Positions 19,868-30,066 of a stretch of DNA of 64,000 nucleotides are shown piece after piece. The position numbers and the translations under genes are program-made. Numbering within the stretch: position 1 is the stretch's first letter; each line of letters begins with the position of its first letter. The stretch is from Streptomyces sp. AP-93 (lineage in GTDB: Bacteria > Actinomycetota > Actinomycetes > Streptomycetales > Streptomycetaceae): positions 124,001-188,000 of the forward strand of contig NZ_JALGBX010000018.1 of the NCBI RefSeq assembly GCF_022808175.1. Direction: 5' to 3'. The notes under the pieces were generated by a model, which made no database searches, was not told where the DNA came from, and saw only the letters and a program-made list of their open reading frames with translations.

Positions 19868-22800
19868 ATGACGATGCCGGCAGACAAGTCCTTCCACGAC
19901 GCGGTACGCCGAGCCGACGTCGGCCGGCTGGCAGCGCTGCTCGACGCACAGCTGTGCCCGCCGGCCGTCTTCGGACTCCTCATCCGGCACGAGGATTCCC
20001 GCGTGCGGTACCTGGGGCTGGTCCTCCTGGCCGAGCGCGTCACCTCGGGCCGGACGGGCGACGAGCACGAGACGGCCGAACTCGCGGAGCTGCTGCCGGT
20101 GTCGGTGCCGGCGGCGCCGGAGGAGGCGCTCGTCCTGGCGCGGCTCCACGAACGACTGGGGCCGTACCTCCCGGGGCCCCGCCGGCCGTCCTGGCGTACG
20201 GCCGGGCTGCCGGTACGCGTACGGATCGCCTGGCTGCGCGCCGAGCTCCTGAACGATCCGGCGCTGCTCCGGAAGGAGCCTCCGGGCGAACTGCTCTACC
20301 AGGCCGTGCGGGAGACGACCGTCACCCCCGCGCACCGGCCCGAACACCTCGTGAAGGAGCTGGTGGACAGCGGCGACCCGGTGCTCCAGGCCGATGCGCT
20401 GCGGCTGGCCCGGCAGGGGCTGCACGCCGGCCTGCTGGCTCCCGCACTGGTACGCGCACACGTGATCGGCCTGCTCGGCGCCGGCAGCGCGGCCGTCGTC
20501 GCCGCCGCACTGGGGGAACTCGCCGAGCCCTGGGCGGCGTTGGAGCCACTACCCGCGGGGCGGCTGTCGCCCTTCCTCGCCGCCGATTCGGTGATCGCAC
20601 GGCCACAGGCCGCCGAAGCCGCACTCGCGGCCCCGGCCCACCACGGACACCACGCCCTGCTGCGGCAGGTCATCGGCGACCCGGATCTGCCACCGGGTCT
20701 TCGCCGGCGCGCGATGGAACGGCTCGGTGACCTGGCCGACCGCGGGGACATCGGCGCATTGACGGCCATCGCCGCACGCGACCCGCTGCTGTTCGGCGGT
20801 CCGGCGGTGACCTGCCTGCGCGGGCTCCACCGGCGCGGACACTTCCCGGACGGGGCGCACGTCCCGTCCCTCATCGGCCTGGCGCTGGCCGATCACACGA
20901 TTGCGCCCCACGAGGTCGCGACGATCCTGTTCACCTGCCGGCAGGAGATGCTCCGCGTACTGGTGGACGCACCCGCCGACGATCCGAGCTGGCCGCGTCG
21001 GCTCACGCTGCTGGTCGCCCTGGCCGGACAGGGGGCGGGGGAACTTCCGATCGGGGACGCGATCACCCGGGTCCTTCCCTCGGCTCCCGTGCCGGGGCCG
21101 TTCCTCGACGCGATCCGCGCGGTGCGCCACGCGGATGCCGAGGACGCGGTGATCGCCCTCCTGCCCTCGGCGCCCGCAGCGGCCCTGGACGCTCTGGAGG
21201 CCATCGGCGGGCACCGGACGACGACCACGTTGAGGGAAGGGCTCGGTCTCGCCGGGCTGGAGGCGCAGGAAGCGCAGGAGGCTCAGGAGAGCGGGGGAGA
21301 GATCGCGTCGCACCTCCGCGCCGTGCGGAACCGGGCCCTTGAGGTGCTCTGGCACCTGACCGACGATCCGTCACAGCGCAGTGCCCTCCTCGTCCGGCTC
21401 GATCCCGCCGATCTGCCGGCGCGCATCGCGGCGGACGTCGGTGGGCCGGACGAGCGGGAACTGGCCCTCCTGAGCTCCCATCTGGACCCGGACCAGCCCG
21501 TGGCGGCCCTGTGCCGACTGGCCGCCCACGGCAGCGCCGGTACCCTGCCGGTCATCGCGGACCTCCTCCTGCGCATCGTGGCCGAGCTGGCGGCGTCCCG
21601 GGAGCCGGGTGGACCCGCCCCGCGGCCCGACGCCGGACAGCCGGCCGGGGAGCCCGTGGTACCCCAGGAGATCCTGGACGCCGTACACGGTCTGGGCCGC
21701 CGGCTCCACGAACGGGGACGGATCAGGCCCTCCTGCCTGCTCGACGCGCAGACCCGGCAGGAGGCGGGGCACGCGCTCGTCGCGACCACGGCGCTGGACC
21801 TGCTGGACCGGCCCGGACTGTCGAGCGGCGAGCAGACGATCCTGCTCGAACTCCTGCTCCGGGCCCCCTACGCGGGCACCCGTGCGCGGGCGCACCGCCT
21901 GCTGCGCCACCGCGACCGGCACGTGCGCAAGCACGTGATCGCGCTGCTCGCCCGGGACGCCACGGGGGACGATGCGCAGGCGCTGTCGGCGACGCTGATC
22001 GCACTGACCGCCGCCCAGGACGTCCAGACCGTCCGGCAGGCGTTGCTCGCCCTCGGCCACGCGCGGGCCCGCTGGGCCTCCACCGCGATCGCCGCATGTC
22101 TCGCCCATCCGAACATGAACATCAAGAAGACCGCCGCCGCGGTCCTGGTCGGCGCGGGCACGCCCACGGCGGTACCGGCACTGCTCTTCCGGCTCGGGCG
22201 TCACGACAATCCGGGTCTGCGCGGCACGCTCATCGAGGCGCTGCGCGCCATCCTCGGCGACGCGTACCCGGCGACCGTCCTCGCCGCCGCCGAACACACC
22301 GATGACGGCCGCGCCCGCGAACTCCTGCTGGGCGGCCTCGACCGCACGCTGGCCGCGCGCTCGGTCCTCGCCCTGGACGACCAGGCATCACGGGTCGCGC
22401 CGACCCTGCTCGCCCTGGTGGCGACCGGTCGCGTCGGACTCGCTTCCGGGACGGTCGAGGACCTGTCGACGGCCATGGCCCGGCACGGGATCACCGTGCC
22501 CGCCGGAGCGGACCTCGACGTCGGCTCGCTGGAGGCGCAGGGCTGGCACCCATCCGTCGCCCTGCGTCTCGCCGCCCGGCACGAACTGCCGCGTCCCACC
22601 CGGCTGTGGGTGCTTCGGCCCCTGCTGCCGGACTGGCTGCGGCTGGCCGCCGCCGAAGAACCCGCCGGGCGGGCCCGCGTCCTGCGGCTCACGCTCCGGA
22701 TCTGCCCCGCACCGTGGACACCCGGGGAAGTGGCGGCCTTCGCCCGGTCCACCGGGGTCCTCCTCGACGGGCTCGCCGGAGCCTGCGCGGAAGACCGGCA

Positions 22801-24589
22801 CGCGCTCATGGCGGTACTCGAAGCGGTCGCGCCGACCCTGCCCGCGGTCACGAAGCAGGCCGTCGCCGAGGCGGTACGCGCACTGCCCGGCGCCCCGGCG
22901 GACAGCCCGTCCACCCTGACACTGCTCCGCGGCCTCGGCACGGTACTGGTCCGCGCCGACCTCGACCAGGCACTGGCCTCGGCCCGGCTGGGCACCAGCC
23001 CCCGGCAGGCCGAGACGGCCGCCCTGCGGGCCGCCTTCGCCGCCCCGCGGTCGCCTGAGGCCATCGGGTCATCCATCGGGTCGTCCACTGCGTCGGCTAC
23101 CCCCGAGTCCGAGTCCGAGTCCGACGCCGAAGCCGAGGCGTGGCGGGCCGCGCTGGATGCCGCGGTGCGCACACCGGGCACCCTGGAGGGATTCCGCCGA
23201 CGCGACCGCCTTCGCCGGGAGGACGGAGGCACCGTCCCGGCCTCCCGGGACCGCCTGACCGCGCTGATCGATGTCTACACCAGGGCCGGCGCCGAGGTCC
23301 GCGCCGCCCTCATCGACTGGATGACGGACGTCCAGCCCCTCGACGCACCACCCTGGACGCTCACCGAAACCGCCCGCGCGCCGGCGGCGCGACCGAGGAC
23401 CGTGCACATCGACGACCTCGACCAGCCCCGGTCGACCGCACTGCGGGACCGCCTGCTGGCCATGCTGCGCGCACCTGCTCAGGACCGCCGGCACACCGCG
23501 GCCCACGCACTCCTGGAATGGCCCGAGCTGGAGTGCAGGCTTCCCGTGCTCCGGGCATTCCTGCGAGGCCGCGTCGACGTACCCGTCGGCGTCGACCTGG
23601 CCCGCGCACTGAGCGCCGTCGACGAGAGGGAACTCCGCGCGGACGGCATCCTGCACGACAGGGTCGCCCTCACGGCGAGCCGACTCGACCCGTGGGACCT
23701 GGAACCGCTGGTCCCGCTGCTGCTGGAATGGTGGGAGCACGACCCGCCGGCCGGCAGCTCCGCAGCCGGGCAGGCGTTGCGCCGGGTCCCCGCCGACGTA
23801 CTGGCGCAGTGCCTCGGCGACCGCCTCGGCGCCGGCGCCTGGGGGTTCCTCGACCTGCTCGGCGGGCGTCCCCTGCTGCGCACCCCCGCGCTCACGGAGA
23901 CCTGCCGCCGGCTGCGCGCCGAAGGACGCGACGCCCTCGCGGACAGCCTGCTCCTCGTAGACGGTCCGCTGCGCCGCCCTGGCACCGTACGGCAGGATGC
24001 CGCCGCGCTGGCAGCACCCCGCGACCGTGGCCCGGCCGCGTCGGCGGGGGCGTCACAACCCCGGTCCCGCCAGGAACTGTTGGATCTGGCACGGACCGGC
24101 GACCCGGTGTGGATACGCCACGCGCTCACGCGACTGTCCGAGGGACACACCGGCCCGGACCCCGACCAGGACCCCGGCCTACGGGACCTGATCGGCGAGT
24201 TGCTGCGTCACCCCAAGCCCAAGGTCCGCCTGCACGCCCACCGCACCTCGCGGGCCATGCTCGACCGGCAGACCCACCTGCACCACACGGCGATCCTGCT
24301 GGACGACCCCCAGCCGGACCTGGTGCGCGCGGCCATCCGTACCCTCTGCCACGCGACCTGGGTCCCCGCGATCCCCGCGCTGACGGGATTGCTGGAGCAC
24401 CCGCACCCCGTCGTCCGCAGGGCTGCGGCCGACGGACTCGTCGCCATGGGCACGTCGGCGATCCCGGCACTCAGACACGTCACCGTCCACGCCCGCCCCG
24501 ACAAGCGGTCCCGCTACGCGGAGATCCTCGAACGGATCACGCCCCACCCGGCTCACGACAGCCCGGCTACGGTGGCCACGGGCGGCTGA
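19868..24589 (+). CDS. Giant HEAT-repeat (alpha-solenoid) protein
   Basis: A 1573-residue, mostly helical protein made of repeated pairs of amphipathic helices rich in Leu/Ala/Arg. Typical HEAT/PBS-lyase-like units include TRARAHRLLRHRDRHVRKHVIALLARDAT, MNIKKTAAAVLVGAGTPTAVPALLFRLG, and near the C-terminus VPAIPALTGLLEHPHPVVRRAAADGLVAMG. No catalytic motif, signal peptide or membrane segment is seen. It is a lone gene with no operon partners. Such solenoids act as scaffolds or protein-binding platforms; the partner is unknown. ATG 19868 is used; the second in-frame ATG lies two codons later. Confidence 0.8.
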   Translation: MTMPADKSFHDAVRRADVGRLAALLDAQLCPPAVFGLLIRHEDSRVRYLGLVLLAERVTSGRTGDEHETAELAELLPVSVPAAPEEALVLARLHERLGPYLPGPRRPSWRTAGLPVRVRIAWLRAELLNDPALLRKEPPGELLYQAVRETTVTPAHRPEHLVKELVDSGDPVLQADALRLARQGLHAGLLAPALVRAHVIGLLGAGSAAVVAAALGELAEPWAALEPLPAGRLSPFLAADSVIARPQAAEAALAAPAHHGHHALLRQVIGDPDLPPGLRRRAMERLGDLADRGDIGALTAIAARDPLLFGGPAVTCLRGLHRRGHFPDGAHVPSLIGLALADHTIAPHEVATILFTCRQEMLRVLVDAPADDPSWPRRLTLLVALAGQGAGELPIGDAITRVLPSAPVPGPFLDAIRAVRHADAEDAVIALLPSAPAAALDALEAIGGHRTTTTLREGLGLAGLEAQEAQEAQESGGEIASHLRAVRNRALEVLWHLTDDPSQRSALLVRLDPADLPARIAADVGGPDERELALLSSHLDPDQPVAALCRLAAHGSAGTLPVIADLLLRIVAELAASREPGGPAPRPDAGQPAGEPVVPQEILDAVHGLGRRLHERGRIRPSCLLDAQTRQEAGHALVATTALDLLDRPGLSSGEQTILLELLLRAPYAGTRARAHRLLRHRDRHVRKHVIALLARDATGDDAQALSATLIALTAAQDVQTVRQALLALGHARARWASTAIAACLAHPNMNIKKTAAAVLVGAGTPTAVPALLFRLGRHDNPGLRGTLIEALRAILGDAYPATVLAAAEHTDDGRARELLLGGLDRTLAARSVLALDDQASRVAPTLLALVATGRVGLASGTVEDLSTAMARHGITVPAGADLDVGSLEAQGWHPSVALRLAARHELPRPTRLWVLRPLLPDWLRLAAAEEPAGRARVLRLTLRICPAPWTPGEVAAFARSTGVLLDGLAGACAEDRHALMAVLEAVAPTLPAVTKQAVAEAVRALPGAPADSPSTLTLLRGLGTVLVRADLDQALASARLGTSPRQAETAALRAAFAAPRSPEAIGSSIGSSTASATPESESESDAEAEAWRAALDAAVRTPGTLEGFRRRDRLRREDGGTVPASRDRLTALIDVYTRAGAEVRAALIDWMTDVQPLDAPPWTLTETARAPAARPRTVHIDDLDQPRSTALRDRLLAMLRAPAQDRRHTAAHALLEWPELECRLPVLRAFLRGRVDVPVGVDLARALSAVDERELRADGILHDRVALTASRLDPWDLEPLVPLLLEWWEHDPPAGSSAAGQALRRVPADVLAQCLGDRLGAGAWGFLDLLGGRPLLRTPALTETCRRLRAEGRDALADSLLLVDGPLRRPGTVRQDAAALAAPRDRGPAASAGASQPRSRQELLDLARTGDPVWIRHALTRLSEGHTGPDPDQDPGLRDLIGELLRHPKPKVRLHAHRTSRAMLDRQTHLHHTAILLDDPQPDLVRAAIRTLCHATWVPAIPALTGLLEHPHPVVRRAAADGLVAMGTSAIPALRHVTVHARPDKRSRYAEILERITPHPAHDSPATVATGG

Positions 24590-24615
24590 CACCGACGAAG
24601 GCGACGGAGGGGGCG

Positions 24616-24636
24616 GGCCCCGGTGATACCGGGGTC
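24616..24636. terminator. Bidirectional hairpin between convergent genes
   Basis: A 9-base stem with one G-T pair (GGCCCCGGT with ACCGGGGTC) and a GAT loop lies between the stops of the HEAT-repeat and enoyl-CoA hydratase genes. A further 8-base inverted pair (GCGGCTGA at 24582 and TCAGCCGC at 24650) brackets it at the two stop codons. Confidence 0.6.
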
Positions 24637-24649
24637 CGTCCCTCCCCGA

Positions 24650-25495
24650 TCAGCCGCGTGTGTGCTGGTGGAGGGTGGCTGCCAGGAGGTGGGAGTCGAG
24701 CAGGGAGACGTCCGCCGTCCTGTCTGCCCGTGCGTAGCCGGCCATCATCCGTTTGGTCAGGACGAGCGCTTCGGGGGAGCGCCGGGCGAGGGGCCCGATC
24801 CAGGAATCGACCACCTTGTCCAACTGGTCGAGCGGGGCGGTCTTGTGGAGCAGACCGATCCGGTGGGCCGTGTCGGCGTCGAAGACGTCGCAGGTGAGCA
24901 GGAGTTCGCGAATCCTGGAGGTGCCGGCCTCGGAGACCAGGCGTCCCATGGCCCCGCCCCAGGCGGGCGGCAGCCCTATGCCGACCTCCGGCATGCGAAA
25001 GCGACTGGTGTCGGCGCCGGCGCGCAGATCGCAGAAGGAGGCGAGGGCGAGGCCCGCGCCGATGACCCGCCCGTGCAGCCGGGCGATGGTGACCGCGTGG
25101 GTGTTCTCCAGGGCCTGGCACAGGCGGTGTGCCTTGTCGGCGATGCGCCGCAGGCCCACGCCGGACGGATCGGCGGCCAAGGCCTCCTGGTACTCGCCGC
25201 GGTCGGCGCCCAGGCAGAAGTCCGAACCCAGTGACGACAGCGTCAGGATCCGGACGTCGGGTCTCTCGTGGAGCTCGTCGAGCAGGGTGATGAGATCGTC
25301 GAGGACCGTGGTGTCCAACGTGTCGTCCTGCCCCCAGGGGTTGAGGCGGACGTGCAGGACGGGGCCGTCCTGGTCGGTGCGTATCGCCTTGGGAGCGGTC
25401 CGGACGTACGCGGGGACGTGCGCGGGGACGGGGGAGGGGGAGGGGGAGGGGGAGGGGGAGGAAATGAGGGTGGGGACGGGGGTGGAGTCGGTCAT
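24650..25495 (-). CDS. Enoyl-CoA hydratase/isomerase family protein
   Basis: A 281-residue crotonase-fold protein. Motifs are SLGSDFCLGADRGE (oxyanion-hole segment), HGRVIGAGLALASFCDLRAGADTSRFRMPEVGIGLPPAWGG, and a C-terminal region with multiple helices. The active-site acids cannot be assigned with certainty, so it could be a hydratase, isomerase or a related crotonase. An unusual N-terminal SPSPSPSPSP tract is coded by a purine/pyrimidine repeat. ATG 25495 overlaps the P450 stop by 4 bases, so it is co-expressed with the P450 next to the conservon. Confidence 0.85.
   Translation of the reverse strand: MTDSTPVPTLISSPSPSPSPSPVPAHVPAYVRTAPKAIRTDQDGPVLHVRLNPWGQDDTLDTTVLDDLITLLDELHERPDVRILTLSSLGSDFCLGADRGEYQEALAADPSGVGLRRIADKAHRLCQALENTHAVTIARLHGRVIGAGLALASFCDLRAGADTSRFRMPEVGIGLPPAWGGAMGRLVSEAGTSRIRELLLTCDVFDADTAHRIGLLHKTAPLDQLDKVVDSWIGPLARRSPEALVLTKRMMAGYARADRTADVSLLDSHLLAATLHQHTRG
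25430..25461. repeat. (GGGGGA)5 repeat inside the hydratase gene, potential G-quadruplex
   Basis: Five uninterrupted GGGGGA units occur on the plus strand, encoding the Ser-Pro tract of the hydratase on the other strand. The regular G5 runs satisfy the usual pattern for a G-quadruplex on the non-template strand. Unit number is likely to vary between strains, changing the length of the Ser-Pro tract in 2-residue steps. Confidence 0.75.
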
Positions 25496-26739
25496 GCGAG
25501 TGCTACGTCCAGGTTCAGGAGTCGCCGGAACGCCACGCGGGGCGCCATCGACGGGGGGCGTACGAGGGTCAGGCGGGGGAGGCGCTGGACCAGTTGGTGG
25601 AGAAGGGTCTGGGCTTCGACGCGGGCCAGCGGCGCGCCGAGGCAGTAGTGGATGCCGCCGCTGAACGCGAGGTGGTCGGGGGCGCGTTCGGGGTCGAACC
25701 GGTCCGGGTCGCGGTGCCGGGACGGGTCCCTGTGCGCCGCTCCGATCATGAGGTGGACCATCTCGTCGCGGCGGATCTCGAAGCCGCCCACCACGGAGTC
25801 CTGCGATGCGACCCTGCTGATCACGTGGGTGGGCGGGTCGTAGCGGAGGGTCTCCTCCACGAACCCGGGCACGAGGTCCGGGTTGTCGGCGACCACGGCC
25901 CAGCGGTCCGGGCTTTCGACGAGCCGGAGCACCATCGTCGAGAGGAGGGTCGCGGTGGTTTCCAGGGCGGCCAGCAGGACGAACAACACCAGGTGGTAGA
26001 CGGCTTCGTCGGCCTTGTCCCGGTCGGGCTCGATCGCGTCCCACGCCTGGATCCACCGGCTGACGGGGTCGTCACCGGGGCGGGAGCGCCGGTCACGCAC
26101 GAGGTCCGTGAAATACGTGCGGAGTTCGGCCGTGGCCGCGTCGGACAGTGCCAGTTGGCTGGCCGACGGCAGCAGCTCCTGGGTGAATACCTGATCGTGT
26201 GTCAATTCCCGGAGCCTCGGCCAGTCGGCCTGCGGAAGTCCGAGCCAGTCTCCTATGGTGGCCACCGGCAGCTCCTCGCAGACAAGCTGCGAGAAGTCCG
26301 CCTCGCCGGTGCGTATTCGCTCCGTGAAGGCGTCGAGGAGTAGATCCGCGGTCCCCTTCACGTTGCGGCCGATGCGTTCCACGGTGCCGCGGTCGAACGT
26401 GCCCGCCGCCCGCCGAACCCTGGTGTGGTCCGGGGGGTTGAGCGCGGCGAGCGTGTTGCCCATCTCGCGCGAGGAGGGCGCGTTCCAGCGGGTCCCGGCG
26501 CCCTGTCGCTCCCGCCATGCCCGGTCGGGCTCCAGCCATTGACGGCTGCGCAGGATCTGGTCGCAGGCGGCGAAGCCCGTTATGGCGAAACCGCCCCAGG
26601 GCGCGGGCACCACCTCGCCCCGCGCGAGGAGTTCGTCGTAGATGGGGAAGGGGTCGGCCTGCCCTCTGGCCGTCCGTAGACGGGAGAAGAGGGAGGCGGA
26701 CGCCCGGCGGTCGTACGTCGGGATCGTGGCAACGCCCAT
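25492..26739 (-). CDS. Cytochrome P450 (second P450 of the conservon region)
   Basis: A 415-residue soluble bacterial P450. It has the I-helix LLAALETTATLL (Glu in the place before Thr-Thr), the K-helix EETLRYDPP with an intact ExxR, and the haem loop FSGGIHYCLGAPLAR with ligand C366. ATG 26739 is preceded by AAAGGAG at a good distance. It is followed by the enoyl-CoA hydratase with a 4-base overlap and lies 112 bp downstream of cvnE. In Streptomyces, conservons are often followed by two P450s, a CYP157-like and a CYP154-like; this one would take the catalytically complete role. Substrate unknown. Confidence 0.92.
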   Translation of the reverse strand: MGVATIPTYDRRASASLFSRLRTARGQADPFPIYDELLARGEVVPAPWGGFAITGFAACDQILRSRQWLEPDRAWRERQGAGTRWNAPSSREMGNTLAALNPPDHTRVRRAAGTFDRGTVERIGRNVKGTADLLLDAFTERIRTGEADFSQLVCEELPVATIGDWLGLPQADWPRLRELTHDQVFTQELLPSASQLALSDAATAELRTYFTDLVRDRRSRPGDDPVSRWIQAWDAIEPDRDKADEAVYHLVLFVLLAALETTATLLSTMVLRLVESPDRWAVVADNPDLVPGFVEETLRYDPPTHVISRVASQDSVVGGFEIRRDEMVHLMIGAAHRDPSRHRDPDRFDPERAPDHLAFSGGIHYCLGAPLARVEAQTLLHQLVQRLPRLTLVRPPSMAPRVAFRRLLNLDVALA

Positions 26740-26806
26740 ATGGCGGCTCCTTTCTGAGAACCAGCCGCCATGCATACCCGCATGATCATTAGGGCATCCG
26801 CTACCA

Positions 26807-26818
26807 CTGAGTACTCAG
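26807..26818. promoter_or_regulatory. Perfect 12-base palindrome upstream of the P450-hydratase pair
   Basis: CTGAGTACTCAG is perfectly self-complementary and sits in a relatively A/T-rich gap between cvnE and the P450 gene. Its core TGAGTA/TACTCA resembles the 16-base palindrome at 36336-36351. It may be an operator for the P450-hydratase operon. Confidence 0.35.
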
Positions 26819-26851
26819 GATGTTACTAGAATCACATCCTCCTCTTAGCTC

Positions 26852-28240
26852 CTACTCGCCCCTGGTCCAGGCCAGGAAGCGGCTGAACAGGCCGCCCTTG
26901 GGCTGCGGTGCGGCACCGGTGTTCGTACGCGAGGGGCCGGTGTCGGCGGGGGAGGCGGCGGCCGTCTGCTGCTGAGGCGCCCAGCCCGCGTTCGATCCGG
27001 CCGGTCCGCCAGGCACGGCCGCATGGTGAACGGTCCTCGGGGTGAAACGGATCGGGAGGGTGACCAGCGAGCGGCTCCACGGACTCGGCGCCCAGGTGAG
27101 CGACTTGAAGGGGACCCGCAGCTCGACGTCGTGAAGCTGGTTGAGCAGCGTCTCGACGGCGGTCACGGCCATCATAAAGGCCGGGTCCTTGGCGGGGCAG
27201 GCGTGCGGGCCCGCTCCGAACGCCAAGTGCGCCTTGGCGCTGAGCTGTTCGCGGTGCTCCGTCAGCTTCGGGTCGGTGTTGGCCGCGGCGAACGAGACGA
27301 GCACCGGGTCGTTGGCGCGGATCAGCCTGCCGCCGAGCTCCACGTCGTGAGTCGGGTAGTGCGCCGCGTAGTTGGCGATCGGCGCGTAGTTCCAGAGCGT
27401 CTGGGAGACCGCGTCCTCGACCGGCAGGCCGCCCTGCCATTCCTCGCCGAGGTACAGGGCGCTGCTGGTGCCGATGGCCGCGGCCAGCGGCGCGGTGCCG
27501 CCGGAGAGCAGGGTGACCAGCTGGTGCAGCACCTCCTCGTCGCTCAGTTGGGCCGAGTGCTCCATCAGACGCGTCGTCAGGTCGTCGGTCGGGCGCCGGC
27601 GCTTGAGGGCGATCAGCTCGGTGAGCGCCCCGCCGAGCACCTCGTCGGCGCCGGGTGTTCCCTCGAAGATGCCGCTGATGCCGGCGATCACGCGGTCGCC
27701 GATCTCGGGCGGGCAGCCGAACAGGTCGCTGAAGACCAGCAGGGGCAGCGGCTGGGCGTACTCGGCCATCAGCTCCGCCTGGCCGCGGATGTCGGTACTG
27801 AACTGGCTGATCAGGTAGTTGGCGGACTGCTGCGTCTGCCTGATGAGCTGGTGCTCGTTGACCGTGGCGAGACTGTCGGTGACGGCGCGCCGCAGCCGGG
27901 CATGTGCCGCGCCGTCGCTGAAGAGCGCGTTGGGGCGGTACCCCATCATGGGCAGTGCCGGGCTGTCGGCCGGTACGCGGCCTTCGCCCAGGGCATTCCA
28001 GCGGCGGGAGTCGCGCACGAAGGAGGCGGGGTTCTGCAGGACGTACAGAGCGGCGTCGTAGCTCGTGACGAGCTCGACCTGGACGTCGGGGGCGATGTCC
28101 ACGGGTGCACTGGGACCGTACTGACGCAGCTCTGCGTAGTGGCTGTCGGGGTCGGCCCCGAACGGGGGGCCGAACATCTGGACGTTCCCGTGCGCGGGGC
28201 ACCCGGGGGGTATCTCCTGCGGGTCACGTGGCTGTTGCAT
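26852..28240 (-). CDS. cvnE: Conservon cytochrome P450 lacking the ExxR motif (CYP157-like)
   Basis: A 462-residue P450 with haem loop FGAGPHACPAKDPA (ligand C348). The K-helix, where ExxR is normally invariant, reads SQTLW at residues 279-283, so neither the Glu nor the Arg is present. The CYP157 family of Streptomyces is known to lack ExxR, which supports assigning this protein to it. The C-terminal tail (about 60 residues, Gly/Ala/Thr-rich, ending in a basic FSRFLAWTRG) is longer than in usual P450s. AGGAG precedes ATG 28240, 10 bases after the cvnD stop. It likely works with, or is regulated by, the conservon G-protein-like complex; oxygenase activity is uncertain. Confidence 0.9.
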   Translation of the reverse strand: MQQPRDPQEIPPGCPAHGNVQMFGPPFGADPDSHYAELRQYGPSAPVDIAPDVQVELVTSYDAALYVLQNPASFVRDSRRWNALGEGRVPADSPALPMMGYRPNALFSDGAAHARLRRAVTDSLATVNEHQLIRQTQQSANYLISQFSTDIRGQAELMAEYAQPLPLLVFSDLFGCPPEIGDRVIAGISGIFEGTPGADEVLGGALTELIALKRRRPTDDLTTRLMEHSAQLSDEEVLHQLVTLLSGGTAPLAAAIGTSSALYLGEEWQGGLPVEDAVSQTLWNYAPIANYAAHYPTHDVELGGRLIRANDPVLVSFAAANTDPKLTEHREQLSAKAHLAFGAGPHACPAKDPAFMMAVTAVETLLNQLHDVELRVPFKSLTWAPSPWSRSLVTLPIRFTPRTVHHAAVPGGPAGSNAGWAPQQQTAAASPADTGPSRTNTGAAPQPKGGLFSRFLAWTRGE

Positions 28241-28250
28241 TCCGGCGCTC

Positions 28251-28811
28251 CTAGCCGAGTTGGGACATGAGGTGTTTCACGAGGGTGATGAGGGCCCGCG
28301 CGGAGGAGTTCTGGTCCCGTACGTCGCACTCCACGACAGGGGTCTCGGCGGTGAGGTTCAGGGCCTCGTGGACCTCGTCGAGCGGGTAGTGCGTGGTGCC
28401 CTCGAAGTGGTTCACCGCGATGGCGTACGTCAGGCCGAAACGCTCGACGAGGTCCAGGACGGGGAACGACTCGTGCAGCCGCTCCGGGTCGACGAGCACC
28501 AGCGCGCCCAATGCGCCCCGCGAGAGCTCCTCCCACATCTCCTTGAAGCGCTCCTGGCCGGGCGTACCGAAGAGGTAGAGCACCAGGGTGTCGCTCAGGG
28601 TGAGCCGGCCGAAGTCCATGGCGACGGTGGTGGTCGTCTTGTCGGGCGTGCCCGACAGGTCATCGAAGCCCACGCTGGCTTCGGTGATCTCCTCCTCGGT
28701 CCGCAGGGGCTCGATCTCCGAGAGACTGCCGATGCAGGTGGTCTTGCCGACCCCGAAATGCCCCACGATGAGGATCTTCACCGCGTGGGAGACATCTGGA
28801 TCCAGGTACAC
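28251..28811 (-). CDS. cvnD: Conservon small GTPase-like protein
   Basis: A 186-residue Ras-like nucleotide-binding protein with P-loop GHFGVGKTT (residues 17-25), switch region TTTTVAMDFG, and the G3-like LFGTPGQERF. The G4 motif is NHFE rather than NKxD, so base specificity may be relaxed. Start is GTG 28811 with GGAG upstream, three bases after the cvnC stop. In conservons this protein forms a membrane-associated complex with the CvnA sensor, CvnB and CvnC. Confidence 0.93.
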   Translation of the reverse strand: MYLDPDVSHAVKILIVGHFGVGKTTCIGSLSEIEPLRTEEEITEASVGFDDLSGTPDKTTTTVAMDFGRLTLSDTLVLYLFGTPGQERFKEMWEELSRGALGALVLVDPERLHESFPVLDLVERFGLTYAIAVNHFEGTTHYPLDEVHEALNLTAETPVVECDVRDQNSSARALITLVKHLMSQLG

Positions 28812-28814
28812 GCG

Positions 28815-29199
28815 TTACGCTCCGAATCGATTCTTCAGGCCCTCGAGCACGGCGCTGACCAGTTCTCTGTCGACACGTTCGGCGCGCGGTATCGGTGTCC
28901 TCGCGAGGATGAGACCGTCATCCTCCAACTGCGCCAGCAGGATGCGGACGATGCCCAGGGGCAGGTGCGTGTGCCCTGCCACCTCGGCCACGGACAGGAA
29001 GCCCTTCGCGACCAGGTCCATGACCTGCCCCGCTTCCGGCGACAGCGTGCGCGCCGCGACCTGTCCGTTGTCCACCGCCGCCGTCACGAGCGTCGTGTGC
29101 TCGTACTCGTGCTCCGGGGGCAGCGCTCGTCCGTTGGTGATCACGAAGAGCGGGACTAATGGAGAGGTCAGTTCCAGCTCTTCGTCCTGTTCGAACCCA

Positions 29200-29207
<8 letters not shown>
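28815..29207 (-). CDS. cvnC: Conservon DUF742 protein
   Basis: A 130-residue DUF742 protein with family features PLFVITNGRALPP, TLSPEAGQVMDLV and SVAEVAGHTHLPLGIVRILLAQLEDDGLI, the latter resembling a winged-helix fold. The GTG start at 29207 overlaps the cvnB stop by 8 bases. It is the third standard conservon component and is thought to bridge CvnB and CvnD; no catalytic activity is expected. Confidence 0.93.
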
Positions 29208-30062
<855 letters not shown>

Positions 30063-30066
<4 letters not shown>

